Shown here one piece after another: positions 30,529-36,830 of a stretch of 36,830 nt of DNA (position 1 is the first letter of the stretch; each line of letters starts with the position of its first letter). The translations under genes were made by a program, and so were the position numbers. This DNA is from Gemmatimonadota bacterium. Its GTDB lineage: Bacteria > Gemmatimonadota > Gemmatimonadetes > Gemmatimonadales > Gemmatimonadaceae. The notes under the pieces were generated by a model. That model was not told the origin of the DNA and searched no databases. It was given only the letters and a program-made list of their open reading frames with translations. Location: assembly GCA_021324635.1 (NCBI GenBank), contig JAJPIS010000079.1, positions 1-36,830 of the forward strand. The letters are read 5' to 3'.

Positions 30529-32307
30529 TCAGAATATAGGGTCGGCGGCCCTCTGCTGCGCGTGCTCGGGCGCCGCGCGCGCCGTGTCGCGCACGGCATC
30601 GCGCTCGGCGTCGTGCTCGGCGTCGTGCTTGGCGTCGCGCATGGTGTCGAGCGACGCGTCGCGTGGCCGCTCGTGCCGCGGGTCCCGTGGTGTGCCACCG
30701 GACGTGCCACCGGACGTGCCACCGGACGTGCCACCTGGGGCGCCGCGCGGTGTCTCTCGTGGGCTCTCGGGGGGCCCCGCACGCGGCGTCTGGGACGGCG
30801 CTCCGCGCGGGGCGCGGACCTGGCCGATCGCGGTCAGCAGCGCGCGCACTTTGTTCTCCGTCTCCTCCCACTCGCGCGCCGGCACGGAGTCGGCGACGAT
30901 GCCGGCCGCCGCCTGGACCGAGGCCACGCCGTGCGCGAGGACGCACGTGCGAATCGTGATCGCCAGGTCCATGCGCCCACTGCCGGCCGCGATGTACCCC
31001 ACCGCCCCGCCATACGGGCCCCGGCGTTCGGGCTCGAGCTCGTCGATGATCTCCATCGCGCGAACTTTCGGCGCCCCGGTGAGCGTGCCGGCGGGGAAGG
31101 TGGCGCGGAAGACGTCGAGAGCCGTGCACGACTCGGGGATCCGCCCCTCGATCTGACTCACGATGTGCAGCACGTGCGAGTATCGCTCGACGACCATCAG
31201 GTCGGCGACGCGCACCGTCCCGAACTCGGCGACGCGGCCGACATCGTTCCGGCTCAGGTCGACCAGCATCACGTGCTCGGCCCGCTCCTTCTCGTCGGCG
31301 AGCAGCTCGGCGGCGAGTGCCTCATCCGCGGCCGGCGTGCGGCCGCGTGGCCGAGTGCCGGCGATCGGACGGACCGTGACCTTCCGGTCGGCGACCCGCA
31401 CCAACAGCTCCGGAGAGCTGCCGACCAGCTCCACCCCGTCGAGCACGAGGTGGTACATGTACGGCGATGGGTTGATCGCACGGAGCGCGCGGTAGAGCGC
31501 CTCCGAGGGGAAGTCGTGGGGGACCTCGATGCGCCGCGCCAACTCCGCCTGAAAGCAATCGCCGGCGACGATGTACTCGCGGATCCGCTCGACGTCGGCG
31601 ATGTACTGCTCCCGCGAGTAGAGCGACCGGCCGGTCGCGGGCGGGGCGGCGGGGTCGAGGTCGAGGGGCGGCAGGGGCTCGGGCGCCCGCAACCTCGCCA
31701 GCGCGGCGTCCACGTCGCGCGCGGCGTCCGCGTAGAGTCGCGCCAGCAACGCATCGTCCGCGCCGGGCGGCACGGGCACGCCGACCACCACCCGCACCTG
31801 CGCGCGCAGGTTGTCGATGATCGCGACCGCGCGGGTGAAAACGAAGATCGCGTCCGGCACCGACAGACGGTCCGGGGGTGGGTGCGGCAGGTGCTCGATG
31901 TGCCGCACGACGTCGTAGCCGAGGTACCCCACCGCGCCGGCCCAGAAGTCGCCCAGCTCAGGGACGGCCGCCGGCGACATGGCGTCGAGCTGGGCCTGGA
32001 GATCGGCGATCGGATCAGCCGGGCGCCGCGCCGAGTGCCAGCCGCGGTCGGGCGTCCAGTCCTCGACGACGCCATCGGTCCCGAGTCGCCATGCGCTGCG
32101 CGGCTCCGTCCCCATGTACGTGTAGCGGAACCAGCTCTCGCTTCCGGCCGGCGCCGACTCGAGCAGGAACGCGAATGGCGGGCGGCGCAGCTTGGCGAAT
32201 GCGGAGACCGGTGTATCGGTGTCGAGCAGCGCGTCGCGCCACACCGGGACCAACCCTCCGCGCGCGCCAACGGTGGCCGCGAGTGCACGAAACCGATCGA
32301 GAGTCAT
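30529..32307 (-). CDS. trpE: Anthranilate synthase component I with repeat-encoded tail
   Basis: 592 residues; the chorismate-using subunit of anthranilate synthase, first step of tryptophan synthesis. The Trp feedback motif LLES is present. The catalytic core has GSSPELLVRV, RPIAGTRPRG, DEKERAEHVMLVDLSRNDVGRV, TFPAGTLTGAPKVRAMEIIDELEP and GPYGGAVGYI. The core ends near residue 496, where normal TrpE ends (LLTAI). It is followed by 96 residues of low complexity encoded by two 12-base repeats. No trpG or other trp gene is in the window. ATG 32307 lies 15 bases from the divergent barrel gene. It is the first gene of a tight operon with the cyclase and LPS genes. Confidence 0.95.
   Translation of the reverse strand: MTLDRFRALAATVGARGGLVPVWRDALLDTDTPVSAFAKLRRPPFAFLLESAPAGSESWFRYTYMGTEPRSAWRLGTDGVVEDWTPDRGWHSARRPADPIADLQAQLDAMSPAAVPELGDFWAGAVGYLGYDVVRHIEHLPHPPPDRLSVPDAIFVFTRAVAIIDNLRAQVRVVVGVPVPPGADDALLARLYADAARDVDAALARLRAPEPLPPLDLDPAAPPATGRSLYSREQYIADVERIREYIVAGDCFQAELARRIEVPHDFPSEALYRALRAINPSPYMYHLVLDGVELVGSSPELLVRVADRKVTVRPIAGTRPRGRTPAADEALAAELLADEKERAEHVMLVDLSRNDVGRVAEFGTVRVADLMVVERYSHVLHIVSQIEGRIPESCTALDVFRATFPAGTLTGAPKVRAMEIIDELEPERRGPYGGAVGYIAAGSGRMDLAITIRTCVLAHGVASVQAAAGIVADSVPAREWEETENKVRALLTAIGQVRAPRGAPSQTPRAGPPESPRETPRGAPGGTSGGTSGGTSGGTPRDPRHERPRDASLDTMRDAKHDAEHDAERDAVRDTARAAPEHAQQRAADPIF
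30533..30538 (-). promoter_or_regulatory. Putative -10 element of the cyclase gene
   Basis: TATATT on the minus strand, 9 bases before ATG 30523, overlapping the last codons of trpE. It could give the cyclase a leaderless transcript independent of trpE. Confidence 0.3.
30583..30736. repeat. Two 12-bp tandem arrays in the trpE tail
   Basis: At 30601-30660 a degenerate 12-mer (GTGCTCGGCGTC type) repeats about five times and encodes the Asp/Ala/His/Arg-rich stretch. At 30692-30736 GTGCCACCGGAC repeats three full times plus a partial copy and encodes GGTS repeats on the minus strand. Confidence 0.85.
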
Positions 32308-32308
32308 C

Positions 32309-32314
32309 TATATT
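32309..32314 (+). promoter_or_regulatory. Putative -10 element of the outer-membrane barrel gene
   Basis: TATATT in the 15-base gap between divergent start codons, 8 bases before ATG 32323. No ribosome binding site fits in the gap, so a leaderless start is suggested. The gap is too short to hold two separate promoters. Confidence 0.4.
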
Positions 32315-32322
32315 TGCCCGAC

Positions 32323-34455
32323 ATGCGCCGCGCCGTTCGGTGGCGGACCATCGCCGTGTGGGTGAGAGGAAGCATGGCGGGCGTGGTGGTCCTCGGCGGC
32401 GCCGCCGCCCGCGCACAAGCGCCCGCGGACCGCTGGAACGACCCGCGGGTGCAGGCACTCGTCGCGCTCGCGACCGAGCGGCGCAACCGGCAGGTCTCCG
32501 ACACCGGGCTCACCGACTACCGAGCCGCGGCGCACGGCTACCTGACCTTCCTCGCCCAGGTCGGCCCGGGCTTCCCGGACCCACCCAAGATCGTCCGGAC
32601 TGACGAGCTGGCGGTAGAAGTTTATTGGCGTGCGCCGGACCTCAGCAAGCAGCGTGTCGTCGGACAACGCGATACGCTCCTCCTGCCGGCCGACATCGGC
32701 TACTACAGCGACCGCTACGGCATCGTCGTCAACGATTTCCCGAACGCGATCCGCCTGGGCGACGCGCGCGACGTGCGCGATGTGCCGCACCCGCTCGCGC
32801 CGGGCGCCGCGGCCTGGTACGACTACCGGATCGCGGACTCGCTCCGGATCACGACCGGCGACCGCACGGTCGATGTGTATGGGGTGCGCGTCCGGCCTCG
32901 CGATCCGGCGGCCCCGCGCGTCGTCGGGACGCTCTATCTGGACCGCGCCACGGGCGCGCTCGTCCGGCTCGCGATCACATTCACACGGTCGGCGATCCTC
33001 GACCGGCGCATCGAGACCCTCACGGTCACCCTCGACAATGCGCTCATCGAGGGGCGCTTCTGGCTCCCGTACCACCAGGAGTTGGAGGTCGTGCGGTCGG
33101 GGACGTGGCTCGACTTTCCGGTCCGCGGCATCATCCGGGGACGCTGGCAGGTCTGCTGCTACCAGCTCGACGTCGGGGTCCCGCTGGCGGTGTTCGCCGG
33201 TCCGCCGATCGAGCGGGAGCCGCCGGCGATCCTCGCCACCCACCACTGGACGGGCGGGGTGCTCGATGGGCTACCGGCTGATGTGCCGCGGGCGACGGCG
33301 GCCGACGCACAACGGGTCGAGTCGACGGCACGAGCGGTCGTGCAGGCGCGCGTCCTCCAGCGCACGCGCCAGACGGCACTGTCGGCACGCGGGATCTCCG
33401 ACTTCGCCCGCGTCGACCGGGTCGAGGGGGTGGCGCTCGGCGCCGGTGCCTCGCGCGCGCTCGCTTCGGACTGGACGCTCACCGGCCGCGCCCGCTTCGG
33501 GATCTCCGACGCCCAGGCCAAGGGGGACCTGACCGTCCACTGGCGTCCGGCGCCAGCGTGGGAGCTGCGGGCCGCGGCGTTCCGGAGCTATCGCGACGTC
33601 GGCGATGTGGCCGAGGGATCGCTGGTCGCGAACAGCATCGCCGCGCTGTTGGCCGGAGCGGACCACACGGATCTCTACGACACGCGGGGCGCCGGAGTGG
33701 CGATCGAGCGCGACGACTGGCTGGGACTCCGCTGGAGCCTGACGGCGACCGAGGAATGGCAACGGCCGCTCGGGGTGCACGCCTCGCCGGTCCTGGGCCG
33801 CTTCGTGCCGGCCCCTCCGGCACTCCCGCTCCGCGGCACCCGCGGCGAGCTGGCGGCCGCTCGGGAGGCCGGGCCCGGCCCCCTGGGGCTCACCTGGGGT
33901 GCCCACGCCACCCTGCGCGGCGAGTGGTTCACGAGCACGGGGCGGGCGGTGCCGGTGCGCGCCGGCGCGCTCGCGCGGGCCGAGCTGGGGGTCGATGCCG
34001 ATCGGCCGATCGGCGCCGATCGGCTGGTGCTCTCCGGGTCGATCGGCGGCGCGACCGCCCGCGGCCCCCTGCCGCCGCAGGAGGCCCTCTATGTGGGCGG
34101 ACCGACCAGTGGCCCCGGGTATCCGTACCACGCCTTCGTCGGGCGCCTGGCGAGCACGCTACGGGCCGAGTGGCAGCTTCCGGTGCCGTTTCCGTCGATC
34201 TCGCTCGGCCGCTACGGTGCGACACCAGGGGTCGCCACGCTCGCGCCGTTCCTGTCCGCGGACTACCTGAACGACCCGCTCGGCCGGCTGCCCGCCGGCC
34301 GTGGGGCGTCGCGCGCCGGGTGGTATCCGGCGGTCGGGCTCGGGGGACTGGCATTCTTCGACCTGCTCCGCATCGATGTGGCCCATGGGCTCCGCGCGCC
34401 GGGGCGGTGGACGGTGTGGGTCGACGTCGCCCGCGGCTGGTGGGGCATTCTGTGA
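32323..34455 (+). CDS. Outer-membrane beta-barrel protein (DUF5686-like)
   Basis: 710 residues. A signal peptide (about 1-33, ending ARAQA) leads to a periplasmic domain of about 290 residues (with VVGTLYLDRATGALVRLAI and EGRFWLPYHQELEV) and a C-terminal barrel of alternating strands. The barrel end FFDLLRIDVAHGLRAPGRWTVWVDV resembles Omp85/BamA-type barrels, but no POTRA repeat is obvious and the last residue is Leu, not the usual aromatic. The architecture recalls DUF5686 proteins known from Bacteroidetes. The function is unknown; a role at the outer membrane is likely. A long open frame extends upstream antisense to trpE, but ATG 32323 gives the signal peptide. Confidence 0.78.
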   Translation: MRRAVRWRTIAVWVRGSMAGVVVLGGAAARAQAPADRWNDPRVQALVALATERRNRQVSDTGLTDYRAAAHGYLTFLAQVGPGFPDPPKIVRTDELAVEVYWRAPDLSKQRVVGQRDTLLLPADIGYYSDRYGIVVNDFPNAIRLGDARDVRDVPHPLAPGAAAWYDYRIADSLRITTGDRTVDVYGVRVRPRDPAAPRVVGTLYLDRATGALVRLAITFTRSAILDRRIETLTVTLDNALIEGRFWLPYHQELEVVRSGTWLDFPVRGIIRGRWQVCCYQLDVGVPLAVFAGPPIEREPPAILATHHWTGGVLDGLPADVPRATAADAQRVESTARAVVQARVLQRTRQTALSARGISDFARVDRVEGVALGAGASRALASDWTLTGRARFGISDAQAKGDLTVHWRPAPAWELRAAAFRSYRDVGDVAEGSLVANSIAALLAGADHTDLYDTRGAGVAIERDDWLGLRWSLTATEEWQRPLGVHASPVLGRFVPAPPALPLRGTRGELAAAREAGPGPLGLTWGAHATLRGEWFTSTGRAVPVRAGALARAELGVDADRPIGADRLVLSGSIGGATARGPLPPQEALYVGGPTSGPGYPYHAFVGRLASTLRAEWQLPVPFPSISLGRYGATPGVATLAPFLSADYLNDPLGRLPAGRGASRAGWYPAVGLGGLAFFDLLRIDVAHGLRAPGRWTVWVDVARGWWGIL

Positions 34456-34584
34456 CCCGTCGCGCCCCACCCGGCGGAGCAGTCCGGAGATTGGAAGATC
34501 CCAATGTTTCCGTTGCCGCCGGCCGATGCTCAGATTCTGCGGGATGAAACACCGAGTCGTGGATTCGGGCCGGGTCGCGCGCGC
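34456..34584 (+). other. Barrel-Nudix gap with possible 14-residue leader frame
   Basis: CAGATT (34531-34536), 7 bases, then ATG 34544 opens a frame of 14 codons (MKHRVVDSGRVARA) whose TGA overlaps the Nudix ATG at 34585 as ATGA. It could be a coupled leader. An alternative ATG at 34504 is in frame with the Nudix gene and would absorb this region. Confidence 0.3.
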
Positions 34585-35049
34585 ATGACGCGAGTCGTGC
34601 CGGGAGTGGTCGATGTCTATGTCATCCGGCCCTATCGTGCGGCGTGGCGTGTGTTGACCCTCCAGCGCGCGGGGGGCACCCGCTGCCCCGGTGCATGGGA
34701 GACGGTCCACGGCCACGTCGAGTCGAGTGAGACCCCGGAGCGGGCGGCGCTTCGCGAAGTGCGCGAGGAGACGGGGCTCGAGGTCGACCGGCTGTACAAC
34801 GTCACCGTGCAGCCGTTCTATCTGCACCGCCTCAACACGGTGGAGCTCGCCGTGGTGTTCGCGGCATTTGTCCAGGAGCCCGGCCTCGTCACGCTCGGGT
34901 CGGAGCATCAGGCGTACGAGTGGCTGCCGCTCGAGATGGCGCGAAAGCGCTTCATCTGGCCGCGCTCGCGCACGGCGCTCGACGACATCGTGAGTCTGCT
35001 CAAGCGGGGACACGCCGGGGCGGTCGAGGATGTGCTGCGGGTGCTGTAG
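34585..35049 (+). CDS. Nudix hydrolase
   Basis: 154 residues. The Nudix box GHVESSETPERAALREVREETGL fits G-x5-E-x7-REVREE-x-GL with all metal-binding Glu residues. The family hydrolyses nucleoside diphosphates linked to another group; the substrate cannot be told from sequence. The region DVYVIRPYRAAWRVLTLQRA is the usual first strand, which supports ATG 34585; ATG 34504 would add 27 unrelated residues. The stop TAG (35047) forms part of the TAGATT box before the next gene. Confidence 0.9.
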   Translation: MTRVVPGVVDVYVIRPYRAAWRVLTLQRAGGTRCPGAWETVHGHVESSETPERAALREVREETGLEVDRLYNVTVQPFYLHRLNTVELAVVFAAFVQEPGLVTLGSEHQAYEWLPLEMARKRFIWPRSRTALDDIVSLLKRGHAGAVEDVLRVL

Positions 35050-35052
35050 ATT
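35047..35052 (+). promoter_or_regulatory. Putative -10 element of the acyltransferase gene
   Basis: TAGATT overlaps the Nudix stop and lies 6 bases before ATG 35059. No ribosome binding site is present. Confidence 0.35.
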
Positions 35053-35058
35053 CCCGCC

Positions 35059-35895
35059 ATGGCCTACTATCCTCTGCGGCCGTTGCCCGACCGGCCGCGG
35101 CGAGCGGTCGCCGACGCGTGGCTGGACGAGCTGGCGGCAGCGCTCGCCGACCCGGCGACCGATCGGGCGGTCCTGTGCCGGCGCACCCTCGCCGAGATAG
35201 CGTATCCAGCCTACGCGGCCAACTGGGAGACGGCGGTGAACGACCCCGCCCTCCCGGCGGGGCTGCGACTCGCGCTCGCCGCGCTCGACCCTCGGGAGAT
35301 CACGCTCGAGCCCGAGTACTACGCCGAGTGTGACGAGGCGCGATTCCAGCGGGTCAAGCCGCTGCTCTGGCTCTGGTATTCGTTCGACCGGCTGGCGCCC
35401 GGCGGCCAGAACGTGGACGTCGGCGTTCGACTGCGGCGGCTACTGGCGCCGTACATCTTCCGCCGCTGCGGCGAGAACTTCAAGGCGTTCCAGCACGTGG
35501 AGTTCTCGTTCGGGTACAACATGGAGGTCGGGGACAACTGCGTCGTCCACCGACATGTGCTCCTCGACGATCGCGGCGGGATCGTGATGGGCAACAACGT
35601 GTCGGTGAGCGACTACGCCAACATCTACAGCCACACGCACAGCATCGTCGACCAGCGCGATGTCACGGACGCGGTCACGGTGCTCGAGGACAATGTGCGG
35701 ATCACGTACCACGCGACGGTGCTGGCCGGCGTGCGCGTGGCGTGCAACGGCATGGTGGGCGCCGTCGCCGTCGCGACCAAGGATGTGCGCCCCTACCACG
35801 TGTACGTCGGCATCCCGGCGAAGAGCATTCGCGTGAAGCCGAATGCGCCGCAGGACATGACGAACGTGTGTCTGCCGTCGGCGCGGGACCGCTAG
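35059..35895 (+). CDS. Left-handed beta-helix acyltransferase
   Basis: 278 residues. The first 130 are helical, with no recognised domain. From about 140 a hexapeptide-repeat left-handed beta-helix follows (YNMEVGDNCVVHRHVLLDDRGGIVMGNNVSVSDYANIYSHTHS, then LEDNVRITYHATVLAGVRV). The His of YSHTHS matches the catalytic His of maltose/galactoside O-acetyltransferase relatives, and PYHVYVGIPAKSIRVK is their usual C-terminal loop. It probably acetylates a sugar or cell-envelope compound; the acceptor is unknown. The N-terminal helical part is longer than in typical acetyltransferases. Confidence 0.82.
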   Translation: MAYYPLRPLPDRPRRAVADAWLDELAAALADPATDRAVLCRRTLAEIAYPAYAANWETAVNDPALPAGLRLALAALDPREITLEPEYYAECDEARFQRVKPLLWLWYSFDRLAPGGQNVDVGVRLRRLLAPYIFRRCGENFKAFQHVEFSFGYNMEVGDNCVVHRHVLLDDRGGIVMGNNVSVSDYANIYSHTHSIVDQRDVTDAVTVLEDNVRITYHATVLAGVRVACNGMVGAVAVATKDVRPYHVYVGIPAKSIRVKPNAPQDMTNVCLPSARDR

Positions 35896-35917
35896 CGGGA
35901 CACGCGATCGGCGATCG

Positions 35918-35961
35918 GCCCGGCCGGCCCCGCCGCCGCACCCCCCGCGGCCCGGCCGGGC
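35918..35961. terminator. GC-rich inverted repeat between convergent genes
   Basis: GCCCGGCCGG and its exact reverse complement are separated by 24 bases in the 67-base gap between the convergent acyltransferase gene and engB. There is no T-run. A bidirectional terminator is possible, but such GC-rich pairings also arise by chance. Confidence 0.35.
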
Positions 35962-35962
35962 G

Positions 35963-36604
35963 TCAGGGCGCGCGGGCCGCCGGGAGGCTGACGAGCGCGA
36001 CGAGGGCGGACGCGAGCTCGTCGCGACCCACACCAGTCTCGGCGCTGAACGGGATCACCTGATCGGAGTCGAGGCGGAGCGCCTGCGACAGCGAGGCGGC
36101 GCGCTCGCCGGCGATGCGGGCGGAGAGCTTGTCGACCTTGGTGAGCGCGACGACGGTGGGAGTGCCGAGGGCGGCGAGGTAGTCGAGCATCGCGCGGTCA
36201 TCGCCCGTCGGATCGTGCCGGATGTCGAGCAGGAGCACGGTGCCACGGAGCGTGGACGTCCCGCTCAGGTATCCCTCGATCAGTGGACGCCAGGCGGCCT
36301 GACGCGCCTTCGAGATCCGGGCGTAGCCATATCCCGGGAGGTCGGCGAGCACGAAGGCGTCGTTGACGCGAAAGAAGTTGATCTCCCGTGTCCGGCCGGG
36401 GGTGCGGCTGACCCGCGCGAAGGCGCGTCGTCGCACGAGACGGTTGAGCAGGGAGGACTTACCGACGTTCGAGCGGCCGACGAACGCGACTTCGGGCAGC
36501 GCGGTCGGCGGTCGCCATCCGCCGGGCTCCGCCATTCCACCCAGGAACTCCAGGGACCGAATCGGGAGTGGGTCCGCTCCGGTGCCGCCGGCTGGAGACG
36601 CCAT
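35963..36604 (-). CDS. engB: Ribosome-biogenesis GTPase EngB/YsxC
   Basis: 213 residues. GTPase motifs are in order: G1 GRSNVGKSS (about 43-51), G2 region PGRTREINFF, G3 DLPGYG, G4 TKVD and G5 SAETG. The family binds the large ribosomal subunit during assembly and is often essential. ATG 36604 gives about 30 residues before the fold, slightly longer than usual; no ribosome binding site is seen. It faces the acyltransferase gene. The upstream side runs into the damaged contig end, so its promoter cannot be judged. Confidence 0.95.
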   Translation of the reverse strand: MASPAGGTGADPLPIRSLEFLGGMAEPGGWRPPTALPEVAFVGRSNVGKSSLLNRLVRRRAFARVSRTPGRTREINFFRVNDAFVLADLPGYGYARISKARQAAWRPLIEGYLSGTSTLRGTVLLLDIRHDPTGDDRAMLDYLAALGTPTVVALTKVDKLSARIAGERAASLSQALRLDSDQVIPFSAETGVGRDELASALVALVSLPAARAP

Positions 36605-36830
36605 GCCATCAATGGGCGATCGGGTCGACGTTGGGGACGACGCCGGGGCGCGAGGGATGCGGCGGCGTCGGGTGTGATGGGCGGCTGGGGGTGGGGGTGG
36701 GGGGGGGGCCCGGGGGGGGGGGGGGGGGGCCGCCGGGGGCCGCCCCCCCCTTTTCCCGGGGGGGGGGGTTGTGGGGGGGGCGGGGGGGCCCCCCGGGGGG
36801 GGGGGGTTGCGGCGAGTGTGCCTTTTTTAA
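36605..36830. other. Contig end, homopolymer-rich and probably erroneous
   Basis: After about 80 ordinary bases the sequence from about 36685 turns into long G and C runs (one of 18 G near 36712-36729), short T runs and little else. That composition is unlike the rest of the window and typical of low-quality read ends. I see no gene in it. Confidence 0.8.

Noticed and set aside
30562-34455. A 1297-codon open frame on the plus strand covering trpE antisense and the barrel gene
   Set aside because: The first 580 codons are antisense to trpE, with no family resemblance; the signal peptide shows that the gene starts at 32323. Long antisense frames are normal at this GC content.

Overview
The window is a GC-rich, gene-dense piece of bacterial chromosome, probably one contig of a draft or metagenome assembly. 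The gene set (a menG-ubiD-ubiA-ubiX quinone cluster of the kind used with the futalosine pathway, an Omp85-like outer-membrane protein, a Kdo-kinase-like protein, an LPS-type glycosyltransferase), the frequent GTG starts and the scarcity of Shine-Dalgarno sites fit a diderm such as Gemmatimonadota. That placement is inference, not proof. I see no rRNA, tRNA, CRISPR array, transposase or phage gene.

Layout. 1-552: a gene-free end made of palindromic repeats. 553-4639 (+): Mrp ATPase, MATE exporter, SAM-hydrolase-family protein and YihY membrane protein. 4673-8642 (-): an ECF sigma factor, a possible 26-residue peptide, a zinc anti-sigma factor, a membrane protein with a bactofilin-like domain and a LiaF-like protein, joined by 1-4 base overlaps; it looks like an envelope-stress operon. 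8773-13099 (+): menG, ubiD, ubiA and ubiX in 4-base overlaps, for late menaquinone synthesis, then a small phosphoesterase. 13083-18147 (-): a DUF2243 protein and an M48 protease-purD-mutM-UvrC-like set. 18273-19442 (-) is a trans-sulfuration enzyme, head to head with an HD-GYP response regulator, which is followed by glmM and glmS (+), the start of amino-sugar and cell-wall precursor synthesis. 23868-25049 (-) is an unknown exported protein. 25290-26813 (+): cold-shock protein, dtd and maf. 26810-32307 (-): trpE, an FHA-GAF-adenylate cyclase, a Kdo-kinase-like gene and a glycosyltransferase in one tight operon. 32323-35895 (+): an outer-membrane barrel protein, a Nudix hydrolase and a left-handed beta-helix acyltransferase. 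35963-36604 (-): engB. The last 150 bases or so are homopolymer-rich and look like sequencing or assembly error.

Three things run across the window. Many first genes have a TAnnTT hexamer 6-9 bases before the start codon and no ribosome binding site, which suggests leaderless transcripts. Genes are packed to the limit: two start codons share CACGTG, two stop codons share CTAG, and 4-base overlaps are common. Several unrelated proteins end in low-complexity tails encoded by tandem 6- or 12-base repeats. The most interesting candidate system is the sigma/anti-sigma operon with two beta-solenoid-type envelope proteins.
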